DNA from: Acidobacteriota bacterium
GTDB taxonomy: Bacteria > Acidobacteriota > Terriglobia > Acidiferrales > UBA7541
DNA length: 33,194 bases
Reading direction: 5' to 3'
Assembly: GCA_003223255.1 (NCBI GenBank)
Contig: QHYJ01000102.1
Span: 1 to 33,194, forward strand
Positions 24,832 to 33,194 of the stretch are shown piece by piece; position 1 is the first letter of the stretch; each line of letters begins with the position of its first letter. The notes beneath the pieces were generated by a model. The model did no database searches and was not told the origin of the DNA. It worked only from the letters and a program-made list of their open reading frames with translations. The translations under genes were made by a program, and so were the position numbers.

Positions 24832-25587
24832 ATGAATCGCCGCAAATTCTTGTTCCATACGAGTATCGTTGGCGCAGGATTGCTCGGGACAGGAAAAGCT
24901 GCACCGGACCTTCTGGGCGCCGGCTGCGTGACCGCTTCGGATTCAAATCTTACACTGGAGGAAAAACCCGTGGCATTTAGCGTGCCCCCGCTCGCTTATC
25001 CCTTCGACGCTCTGGAACCCCACATCGACGCCAAAACAATGGAGATCCATCACGACAAACATCATGGCGCTTACGTGACCAATCTGAACAAAGCCCTGGA
25101 TGGCCAATCCGCGCTCCAGGCGAAATCGATCGACGACTTGCTGAAAGGGCTGGATTCCATCCCCGAAAATATCCGCACGGCCGTCCGCAACAACGGCGGC
25201 GGGCATTGGAACCACACGCTGTTTTGGACGCTGATGAAGAAGGGCGGCGGGGGCGAACCCAAGGGCGACCTTGCGGCAGCGATCAATTCCGCATTTGGTT
25301 CGTTTGCCGGCTTTCAAGAGAAGTTTACCGCCGCGGGCCTAGGTCGCTTCGGCTCGGGCTGGGCCTGGCTTATCTTGAAAGACGGAAAATTGTCCATCGA
25401 CTCGACTCCCAATCAGGACACCCCGTATCTGCTTGGCGGAAACGCCAAGGCGGTCCTGGGCCTGGACGTCTGGGAGCACGCGTATTATTTGAAGTATCAG
25501 AACCTGCGCGGCGATTACATCAGGGCCTGGTGGAACGTGGTGAACTGGGACCGCGCCGCCGAACTTTTTGCGGCTGCGAAGAAGTAA
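24832..25587 (+). CDS. Tat-exported Mn-type superoxide dismutase
   Basis: The 251-residue protein starts with a twin-arginine signal ([24 protein letters not shown]), then an Fe/Mn SOD domain from about residue 49. Metal ligands match E. coli SodA: His73 ([13 protein letters not shown]), His128 ([10 protein letters not shown]), Asp212 and His216 (DVWEHAYY). The second-shell pattern NQDTPY (Gln195) with Gly in NNGGGHWNH is that of manganese rather than iron enzymes. It disproportionates superoxide, here probably in the periplasm. Cys32 in GAGC is a poor lipobox, so membrane anchoring is unlikely. It has its own promoter and ends at a strong shared terminator. Longer upstream readings from 24715 would run through the promoter and are rejected. 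Confidence 0.94.
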   Translation: MNRRKFLFHTSIVGAGLLGTGKAAPDLLGAGCVTASDSNLTLEEKPVAFSVPPLAYPFDALEPHIDAKTMEIHHDKHHGAYVTNLNKALDGQSALQAKSIDDLLKGLDSIPENIRTAVRNNGGGHWNHTLFWTLMKKGGGGEPKGDLAAAINSAFGSFAGFQEKFTAAGLGRFGSGWAWLILKDGKLSIDSTPNQDTPYLLGGNAKAVLGLDVWEHAYYLKYQNLRGDYIRAWWNVVNWDRAAELFAAAKK

Positions 25588-25617
25588 ATCCTTCTCGCAA
25601 AACTCTAAAGAATGGAA

Positions 25618-25643
25618 AAGGCCCTCGACGATTCGAGGGCCTT
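25618..25643. terminator. Bidirectional intrinsic terminator
   Basis: AAGGCCCTCGA (25618-25628), loop CGAT and TCGAGGGCCTT (25633-25643) make a perfect 11-bp stem. On the plus strand cttgttgt follows; on the minus strand the stem runs into TTTTCC. It lies between the convergent SOD and LuxR-type genes and can end both. Confidence 0.88.
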
Positions 25644-25677
25644 CTTGTTGTCGCTCAAGATTGAAACTGCTTCACCT

Positions 25678-26295
25678 TTAAGCCAATTGCCGTTTCGCCA
25701 GCGGGACGACCGCCACCGTTCGCATAGGCGCAGGATAGCTCTTTATCGGAGGGGCAAAGGGATGAGCGTCTCCAGGGGTTACAGGCAAGGGCTCGCGTAG
25801 GGCTCCCATCGCGTGCCGCGCGGATTCGCGAACCAGTTCCATGCGCCCGCGTACCTGGAATTTTGCCAGCAACGAGGAAACGTGAAATTTAACCGTTCGT
25901 TCCGAGAGGTTGAGTTGGGAAGCGATCTCTTTGTTGGAGCGACTATCCGAGACGCCGGCAAGAACTTCTTCTTCCCGGCGAGTCAGCCGCACCTGGCCAT
26001 GAACGGATTTTCCAGCCTCGAGCAGTTGGTCGGCCTTCTCGATGAGATTTTCGAGAACATGGTTTTCTGTTTGGACCAAAACGGCATAATCGCTTGGAGT
26101 TTGGCCCCGAACCAGACAATGCATGGCAAGCAGTCCCGCCGCCTGGTCCACCGGAAGGCGGCCGTCGGGACCGGCTTGGATGTGAAAATGCGCGACCCCA
26201 GAGGTTTTTTCACAAAAGAAGAAGACATTGCGGTGGGAAACGGGACGCGCAGCTAACAATTGATGCGGATGGTCAACTCTACGGATTACCTTCAC
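25678..26295 (-). CDS. LuxR-type (NarL-like HTH) transcriptional regulator
   Basis: The 205-residue protein carries a C-terminal LuxR helix-turn-helix (LTRREEEVLAGVSDSRSNKEIASQLNLSERTVKFHVSSLLAKFQVRGRMEL), after an N-terminal region of about 100 residues that I do not recognise as a receiver or autoinducer domain. The GTG at 26295 (MKVIRRVDHPHQLL) is preferred because GAGGGGGG lies five bases upstream; the open frame extends 39 residues further to an ATG at 26412, but without a ribosome site. After the HTH is a Pro-rich tail. No sensor kinase is adjacent. Two inverted copies of ATTGGGTAA lie about 90-150 bases upstream and may be its own binding sites. Confidence 0.85.
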   Translation of the reverse strand: MKVIRRVDHPHQLLAARPVSHRNVFFFCEKTSGVAHFHIQAGPDGRLPVDQAAGLLAMHCLVRGQTPSDYAVLVQTENHVLENLIEKADQLLEAGKSVHGQVRLTRREEEVLAGVSDSRSNKEIASQLNLSERTVKFHVSSLLAKFQVRGRMELVRESARHAMGALREPLPVTPGDAHPFAPPIKSYPAPMRTVAVVPLAKRQLA

Positions 26296-26378
26296 GTGCA
26301 CCCCCCTCAGAATGCAGGCTCGGGATGGAACCGAAGCCGATGCGTTTTTTAGTTCTGTGCCCCTCGAAGAGACGGGAA

Positions 26379-26445
26379 ACCCAATTGGGTAAGTCGCCCG
26401 AAAGTGAACCAAACCGTGGCTAGCGCAGGGTACCTTTTACCCAAT
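26379..26445. promoter_or_regulatory. Paired inverted ATTGGGTAA / TTACCCAAT sites upstream of the LuxR gene
   Basis: ATTGGGTAA (26384-26392) lies within the perfect palindrome ACCCAATTGGGT (26379-26390). Its exact reverse complement TTACCCAAT (26437-26445) overlaps a second dyad, GGGTA-N5-TACCC (26428-26442). The centres are 53 bases apart, close to five helical turns. This suits two dimers of the LuxR-type protein acting cooperatively, but no promoter boxes were recognised nearby. Confidence 0.5.
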
Positions 26446-26534
26446 GAACGGCAGGAAAAAACAGGGTTAGGCTGGCAACTCCCTGAAAGTCCGCCACTGG
26501 ACGGTCTGCCGAACATCTCTTTCATGCAAACACT

Positions 26535-26664
26535 CTTCCGCAGTCTTCCGCAGTCCCGGAGAGTGCAACTCTTTCAAAGATTGGGGTTTACACCCCACGC
26601 AAGGTAGGTACTATACCTGATGTACCGGTAGGATTTTCATGGAGCGCGAATTTTTTCCATGAAA
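26535..26664. other. Dyad-dense non-coding gap
   Basis: The gap 26296-26781 between two minus-strand genes holds no coding sequence I can support. Besides the paired sites at 26379-26445 it contains a 10-bp tandem duplication CTTCCGCAGT (26535-26554) and several inverted repeats: AGAGT-GCA-ACTCT (26560-26572), TGGGGT-TTAC-ACCCCA (26582-26597), GGTAC-N10-GTACC (26607-26626), TACCGGTA (26623-26630) and TTTCATGG-N14-CCATGAAA (26635-26664). None has a terminator T-tract. A small RNA or compound regulatory region is possible. Confidence 0.45.
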
Positions 26665-26781
26665 CTAGGCGCAAAATTGCCCTTCTCAAAATAAACGTTA
26701 AATGAATAAGTTCGCACGCCAATGAGCGTTGCTCTATGTGCTGTGGAAAACTCTGTAGAATCTACGCAAAACCGCAAAACA

Positions 26782-27969
26782 TCATCGTATGCGGGTCTGT
26801 TGAGGACTAATCAGCTCATAGGTCATGCCCCGCCAGCGGATTTTGCGGGTCGCTAAAGAATTCATGAAGTTCACCAAGTATAGGAACGGCATGAGGAGCG
26901 GAAGTAGGACGTAAACCGACGCCTGCGCCATGATTTGTGCGCGCGCCGTGGGCAAGGCTTCCGCTACACCCGTAAGGCGCAGTCCTCCGCGGATGGCAGA
27001 CAGCAACAAGGGAAGGAAAGTCAGGGTCATGAGATGGAATGCCGGCCTTTGCGCCAGCACATCGCCGAGTATCAAGTACAAGCCCAAAACCAGCGTCAAG
27101 CAATAGAGAAAATGCGTGAGAACTGCCGATCTCCACATTTTGCCGGCGTATACGCGCGTAATCAGGATTTGCCGGTTGGTGAATTCCAGCAATCCCTCCC
27201 ATTCTGTCTCCACATAAGAGAGCGTCAGGCACTCGGGAACGAACAGAATGGAACGTCCGGTCCTTTCCAGCGCGCGTGTCAGCGAATAATCGTCGCTAAC
27301 GGAGCCCCTCCATTCCTCGAGCACGCCGGATTGCTCGAAAGTACTGCGGCGAATCGCCGTGCCTCCGCCCCAGCAGAAGTTTTGGGCCTTTTCTCCCAGC
27401 ATGGTAACGATCGGGGCATTCCAGGCCGCAAGAAGCACAGTTGGCAGATTGCCGCTATTCGGAATCATCCAGCGCATTGTGGTGGTTGCGCCAACTCTTG
27501 AGTCCGCAAGGGGGGCAACCAGGTGGTGCAGCCAGTGTTTTCCGGGACGGCCGTCGGAATCGGTGAACACGAATACTTCAAATTCTTCGGGAAGCTGTTC
27601 GATCACAAATCGCAGGTTGTTCACCTTCTCGCCGCAATTAACGGGATTCCCCGCAATCACAACGTTCGTCTTGACCCGGGAGCTTTTCACCACGCGGTCG
27701 ATGACGCTGCGTGCGGGGTCCTTCTCTGAAGCCAGGACGAAAAAAACTTCGTAGTTCTGCCGTTCGAATTCCGTCAGGGATAGCAAGTTACGCTCGAGCC
27801 CGGGCTCCATGCCCTTACACGGACAAAGCACAGCAGCGCGTGGCGCGTAGAATCCTGGATCGGCATACTGCCGGCGGCGTACGTAGCCGAGCCACTGCAC
27901 AGCCTGCCAGACGAGGTACGCTCCGGTCAGAATCTGGGTAACGGCCAGTAAATAAAAGAGAGTTTCCAC
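26782..27969 (-). CDS. Membrane glycosyltransferase, GT2/GT21 (ceramide-glucosyltransferase-like)
   Basis: The 395-residue protein has an N-terminal transmembrane helix (about 4-26), a cytoplasmic GT-A domain and C-terminal membrane helices (about 283-303, 313-330 and 348-370). The nucleotide-sugar/metal motif is FTDSDGRPG (TDSDG 136-140), the catalytic region GSVSDDYSLTRAL (SDD 225-227), and TNRQILITRVY replaces the (Q/R)XXRW motif as in ceramide glucosyltransferases and HpnI-like enzymes. It should transfer a sugar from UDP-sugar to a lipid at the inner membrane; sphingolipid-like or hopanoid-type acceptors are both possible. The start is GTG with GGAAG very close by, so the start is uncertain. 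No lipid-synthesis partner genes are adjacent. Confidence 0.87.
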   Translation of the reverse strand: METLFYLLAVTQILTGAYLVWQAVQWLGYVRRRQYADPGFYAPRAAVLCPCKGMEPGLERNLLSLTEFERQNYEVFFVLASEKDPARSVIDRVVKSSRVKTNVVIAGNPVNCGEKVNNLRFVIEQLPEEFEVFVFTDSDGRPGKHWLHHLVAPLADSRVGATTTMRWMIPNSGNLPTVLLAAWNAPIVTMLGEKAQNFCWGGGTAIRRSTFEQSGVLEEWRGSVSDDYSLTRALERTGRSILFVPECLTLSYVETEWEGLLEFTNRQILITRVYAGKMWRSAVLTHFLYCLTLVLGLYLILGDVLAQRPAFHLMTLTFLPLLLSAIRGGLRLTGVAEALPTARAQIMAQASVYVLLPLLMPFLYLVNFMNSLATRKIRWRGMTYELISPQQTRIR

Positions 27970-28080
27970 CTTCCGAGAGAATAACAGAGGAAGATTGCTC
28001 GCGGCGCGCTGTTGAAAACGGTTAGAATCGCACCCGTCAATGGCCGTTCAACGCTGGTTCAATCCTTTAAGGAGAAGCAA

Positions 28081-28422
28081 ATGGCAAGAGTCGATGCGGG
28101 GATGGTTACATCGGGAGCCGAGCTGCCTGGGTATCGGATTGTGAGGAATTTTGGGATTGTTCGCGGCATTATCGTTCGTTCGCGAAGTCTCATTGGAAAT
28201 CTTGGCGCGGCGCTACAAACCATTGTCGGAGGCAACATCACGCTGCTGACGAACTTATGCGAAAAGACCCGGGAGGACGCCTTTGAACTCCTCTTGCAGC
28301 ATGCGGCTGAACACGGCGGCAACGCGGTGATTGGCATGCGCTACGACGCCACGGAAGTGATGCAAGGCGTCACAGAAGTGCTCGCCTACGGCACGGCGGT
28401 TCAGGTGGAGCGCATTTCTTGA
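28081..28422 (+). CDS. YbjQ family protein (UPF0145, heavy-metal-binding-like)
   Basis: The 113-residue protein is a YbjQ_1 domain: [39 protein letters not shown], a helical stretch and [35 protein letters not shown]. The fold makes ring-like oligomers in solved structures; the biochemical function is unknown and metal binding is only inferred from the domain name. The ATG at 28081 is chosen because AAGGAG lies seven bases upstream; an in-frame ATG at 28012 lacks a ribosome site. It is divergent from the glycosyltransferase gene and is followed by a possible terminator at 28488. Confidence 0.9.
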   Translation: MARVDAGMVTSGAELPGYRIVRNFGIVRGIIVRSRSLIGNLGAALQTIVGGNITLLTNLCEKTREDAFELLLQHAAEHGGNAVIGMRYDATEVMQGVTEVLAYGTAVQVERIS

Positions 28423-28487
28423 GCTAAATTTGCCCATGTTCGCGGTGCGCCGCGAAGCAAACCAGTCATTTGGGCCCTCGTATACGT

Positions 28488-28513
28488 CCGGCGCCATCGC
28501 CGGCGACAGTTTT
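28488..28513 (+). terminator. Possible terminator after the YbjQ gene
   Basis: CCGGCG (28488-28493), loop CCAT and CGCCGG (28498-28503) form a GC-only stem followed six bases later by TTTT (28510-28513). It lies between converging genes. The gap before the T run weakens it. Confidence 0.45.
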
Positions 28514-28533
28514 ATAAAAGAGGATCAATTTTT

Positions 28534-29136
28534 CTACACCGGGTTGTTTTCTGAGCCTGCTTCGCACACCTGCGTGGCGAGGCTTTCCAGTTCCGTCAAC
28601 GTCCGGCTGGCGGCCAGGCGCGCGTTTTCCAGAAACGAAGGATCCAGCAAAAATGCACAACGGTCCACGAAAGGATGGTTTGCTGCTTCGAACGGCTTGC
28701 GGCCTCTCCGCGTTGGCGCCACCCTTGCAAGAAGCTCCGCATATAGTTGCAAATCTCGCTGGAAATCCAACGCTTGTCCTATGGTCCAACCCTGCTGGCG
28801 CACCAGCGAACCCAGAAAGTTCTTGCGAAACAATGCTGCTTCTCGTCGCGGCATCGGCCGCGGCTTCGATTTTCCCTGTACTCTCGGCTCATCGCAGACA
28901 ATTTCGAGGGCCCGCACGCAGAGTGCCAGCAGCGCCTCCCGTTGCAACAGCGCGAGCAAATCGCGATACATCACCGCGTGAACTTGAAGCGCTTGCCGTT
29001 CATTCTCCACAACGTAGGAGTCCACGAAACGCGGCACGATGCGCTCGCGCAACAACGCCTCATGAAGCTGTCGCGCCAGCTCAGCGGCTGCGCTCGACTG
29101 CGATTGCCTTCCCCGAGCCATGACTTTCGCGTACAT
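28534..29136 (-). CDS. Hypothetical protein, about 200 residues, mostly helical
   Basis: I do not recognise this 200-residue protein. It is rich in Ala, Leu, Arg and Glu with no membrane helix or signal peptide. It looks all-helical (AELARQLHEALLRERIVPRFVDSYVVENERQALQVHAVMYRDLLALLQREALLALCVRALEIV), with a basic linker (QGKSKPRPMPRREAALFRKNFLGSLV) and a second helical half ending near EAGSENNPV. Reading on this strand is preferred because its composition is protein-like; the opposite-strand frames are Arg/Pro-rich. The start could also be the ATG at 29121 (MARGRQSQS); neither start has a strong ribosome site. It lies 99 bases beyond the lon stop, on the same strand, with a terminator between, so it is not co-transcribed with lon. 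Confidence 0.6.
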   Translation of the reverse strand: MYAKVMARGRQSQSSAAAELARQLHEALLRERIVPRFVDSYVVENERQALQVHAVMYRDLLALLQREALLALCVRALEIVCDEPRVQGKSKPRPMPRREAALFRKNFLGSLVRQQGWTIGQALDFQRDLQLYAELLARVAPTRRGRKPFEAANHPFVDRCAFLLDPSFLENARLAASRTLTELESLATQVCEAGSENNPV

Positions 29137-29180
29137 GGTAGCAGGACTTGGCCGGGGCCTTCGGAATTGTGGCTAAAGAA

Positions 29181-29207
29181 AAAGCCCGGCATGGCTTGCC
29201 GGGCTTT
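29181..29207 (-). terminator. Intrinsic terminator of lon
   Basis: AAAGCCCGGCA (29181-29191), loop TGGCT and TGCCGGGCTTT (29197-29207) give a perfect 11-bp stem. On the minus strand, after the lon stop, it is followed by TTTTTCTTT (including the stem end), a textbook terminator for lon. Confidence 0.9.
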
Positions 29208-29235
29208 GCCCCTTATCCCTAGGAAATGAGCCAAC

Positions 29236-31662
<2,427 letters not shown>

Positions 31663-31797
31663 ATTCTCCCCAGTCTCTCAAGGCGGCTCCACCGAGCCCC
31701 TTCACTCGAGATTAGATGCGGCCTAGGCATAAATGTTGCACAGCAATGAGAAGGCCGCTAGCAATAAACTTTAGTCTGTCTCGCTCATATTTTAGTA

Positions 31798-31824
31798 TCA
31801 AAACTCTCTTTTTACGAGTGAATC
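31798..31824. promoter_or_regulatory. Weak CIRCE-like dyad upstream of lon
   Basis: TCAAAACTC-N9-GAGTGAATC (31798-31824) keeps the CIRCE spacing and the inner ACTC/GAGT, but the outer arms do not match TTAGCACTC-N9-GAGTGCTAA. It lies about 136 bases before the lon start. HrcA control is only a possibility; the other 240 bases of this gap show nothing clear. Confidence 0.2.
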
Positions 31825-31931
31825 AAGTAAAGCATTTATTTTGTATATCTTACTAGCCTCTCTGGCCACTCCTTTACCTTGCTTTCCGCCTGAAATTCCC
31901 GGCACGCAACAGACTAGGGTCCCCCGACTTC

Positions 31932-33194
31932 TTATCCGGCCTTACTTTGCTTGATCTCAACGCTCCTTAGAACGAAGGCTTTTGCTTCCTCTCGCGTCTT
32001 GATCTGCCCTTCGAGCTGCGCGTCCTCAATGGCTCCCAGGATTCGAGCAAACTGCGGGCCAGGGCGCAAGCCCATCGCCAGGAGGTCATCTCCGGTCAAG
32101 AGACGATCCGGCCGCACCTGCTCGGGAGGCGTTTGGTCCAGAAAACGCTGGACGAACTGGTAGGAATCCAGGTTCCCGTGGCTCGACAGGCAGTCCAGTC
32201 GATGCAACTCCAGATGCTCCTCAAACAGGGGCAGTCGAACCAACCGCTTCAACGTTGCCTTCTTCATGGCTTCCACCGCGCCAAACCGCATGTGATTCGC
32301 CACAAGGGCGGTGATTTGTTTCGTCTCGTCGTTGGAAGACCGCAGCCGCCGACAAATGGCTTCCGCCATCCGCACGCCCACGTCCACGTGATGGTTGAAC
32401 CGGATGCGGTCACCGGTTTGCTCCGCCGATTGGAACGTCGGCGGCTTCCCAACGTCGTGCAACAGTACACCCCAAGCGAGCGTTGGGGAAGCGCCCTTCT
32501 CTAGTTTTTCGAGCATCAGACGCGTATGAATCCACACGTCGCCTTCCGGATGAAATTCCGGCGGCTGCTCCACGCCCTTCATCGAGGCAATTTCCGGCAG
32601 CACTTGCTGGAGCAGTGCGGTTTCCTCCAGCAATTCAAACGCGCGCCGGGCCGCTCCCTCGGTAAGCATCTTGGTAAGCTCTTCCCGCAGGCGCTCCGGA
32701 GAAACTTGAGCAATTTCCGCGACATGATGCCGAATCGCGCGAAACGTCGCGGCTTCGATTGCAAAACCGAACCGCGCGGCGAAACGCGCCGCCCGCATCA
32801 TCCTCAGCTTGTCTTCCGCAAACCGGCGTTCAGGATCGCCGATAGCGCGAATGATTCCGGCGTCTAAATCCTTCTGCCCGCCGACGAAATCAAGCACATC
32901 GCCGCTGTCATGCCGCATCAGCAGGCCGTTGATGGTGAAGTCCCGGCGCTGCACGTCTCGTTCTGCAGTCTCCGCATAGACCACGCGGTCCGGGTGGCGC
33001 CCGTCGCTGTAGCCGAAGTCCGACCGGAACGTGGCCACTTCCACTTTCAAGCCATCCTTGGGGATCAAGATCACGCCAAATTGCGCCCCCACCGCGACGC
33101 TCTCCGGAAACAAACCCGCCACCTCGACCGGCGTCGCATCGGTCGCGACGTCAAAATCAGCCGGCTCGCGTCCCAGTAACAGGTCGCGCACACA
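31932..33194 (-). CDS. CCA-adding enzyme / poly(A) polymerase family nucleotidyltransferase with HD domain (5' end outside window)
   Basis: About 421 residues are visible; the frame is open through the right edge (CVRDLLLG), so only the first few dozen residues are missing. The nucleotidyltransferase head has the catalytic DxD in ADFDVATDATP and RRDFTINGLL, followed by the RNA-binding EDKLRMMRAARFAARFGF neck. An HD phosphohydrolase-like domain shows WIHTRLMLEKL, LLHDVGKP and FNHHVDVG, and the end has LLTGDDLLAMGLRPGPQFARIL. Such proteins add CCA to tRNA 3' ends or poly(A) tails; in lineages with split activities one paralogue adds CC and another A, so the exact role cannot be fixed here. It reads toward lon on the same strand across a 269-base gap. 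Confidence 0.92.
   Translation of the reverse strand, partial: CVRDLLLGREPADFDVATDATPVEVAGLFPESVAVGAQFGVILIPKDGLKVEVATFRSDFGYSDGRHPDRVVYAETAERDVQRRDFTINGLLMRHDSGDVLDFVGGQKDLDAGIIRAIGDPERRFAEDKLRMMRAARFAARFGFAIEAATFRAIRHHVAEIAQVSPERLREELTKMLTEGAARRAFELLEETALLQQVLPEIASMKGVEQPPEFHPEGDVWIHTRLMLEKLEKGASPTLAWGVLLHDVGKPPTFQSAEQTGDRIRFNHHVDVGVRMAEAICRRLRSSNDETKQITALVANHMRFGAVEAMKKATLKRLVRLPLFEEHLELHRLDCLSSHGNLDSYQFVQRFLDQTPPEQVRPDRLLTGDDLLAMGLRPGPQFARILGAIEDAQLEGQIKTREEAKAFVLRSVEIKQSKAG

Noticed and set aside
26296-26412. ATG start at 26412 for the LuxR-type regulator
   Set aside because: No ribosome site precedes it, whereas GTG at 26295 has a strong one at ideal spacing; the extra 39 residues look unconserved.
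28653-29229. Plus-strand open frames overlapping the hypothetical minus-strand gene
   Set aside because: They are Arg/Pro-rich, run toward the lon terminator and lack any recognisable feature.

Overview
The window (G+C-rich, about 60% by eye) looks like a chromosomal segment of an Acidobacteriota bacterium of the Terriglobia (Koribacter/Solibacter-like) type. The reasons are a permease of the acidobacterial 'ADOP' (MacB/FtsX) kind at the left edge, a secreted Tricorn-type protease, a CocE-type hydrolase, many ClC and LemA-type membrane proteins, and intergenic REP-like hairpins of the 'ccctcgcttcgctcggg' kind that I associate with this phylum. No tRNA, rRNA, CRISPR array, insertion sequence, phage gene or replication origin could be supported. 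Most of the window is ordinary core and accessory chromosome.

Layout, left to right. (1) 1-2207: the 3' part of an ADOP permease gene broken by three single-base indels. (2) 2343-4794: a solitary nuoB under a clear sigma-70-type promoter, a small Rieske ferredoxin, an EVE-domain protein and an exported metal-dependent cyclase (kynurenine-formamidase-like). (3) 5032-9261: an exported 1102-residue Tricorn homologue, convergent with an exported alpha/beta-hydrolase. (4) 9517-12124: a tight mutM-dtd-alkD-like-GNAT cluster with 1-base gaps or overlaps, combining DNA repair with tRNA proofreading. (5) 12197-16408: a MarR regulator and two different ClC/CBS anion transporters in one direction. A 19-bp perfect palindrome lies over the probable -10 box of what looks like a leaderless mRNA. 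(6) 16501-20936, minus strand: a CocE/NonD-family hydrolase, then lemA with a frameshifted DUF2207 membrane protein gene. (7) 21326-22147: an RsbW-like anti-sigma kinase and an RsbV-like STAS antagonist, flanked by structured gaps. (8) 22590-24661: a decayed C-terminal piece of a 2-hydroxyacyl-CoA-dehydratase-activase-related protein, running in frame into queG. (9) 24832-27969: a Tat-exported Mn-type superoxide dismutase, a LuxR-type regulator with paired upstream dyads, a dyad-dense gap, and a GT21-like glycosyltransferase. (10) 28081-33194: a YbjQ-family protein, an unrecognised protein, Lon protease, and the 3' part of a CCA-adding/poly(A)-polymerase-type nucleotidyltransferase.

Functional threads: envelope and export (Tricorn, CocE, esterase, cyclase, SOD, LemA/DUF2207, glycosyltransferase), stress and quality control (Lon, MutM, AlkD-like, Dtd, RsbW/RsbV), and ion homeostasis (MarR-ClC-ClC).

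I did not find a convincing new defence or mobile system. The best leads are the MarR-ClC-ClC operon, whose first transporter lacks several canonical ClC residues; the in-frame pseudogene-queG junction; the tandem hairpins around rsbW/rsbV; the dyads upstream of the LuxR gene; and five single-base indels confined to three accessory genes, which could be real decay or assembly error.
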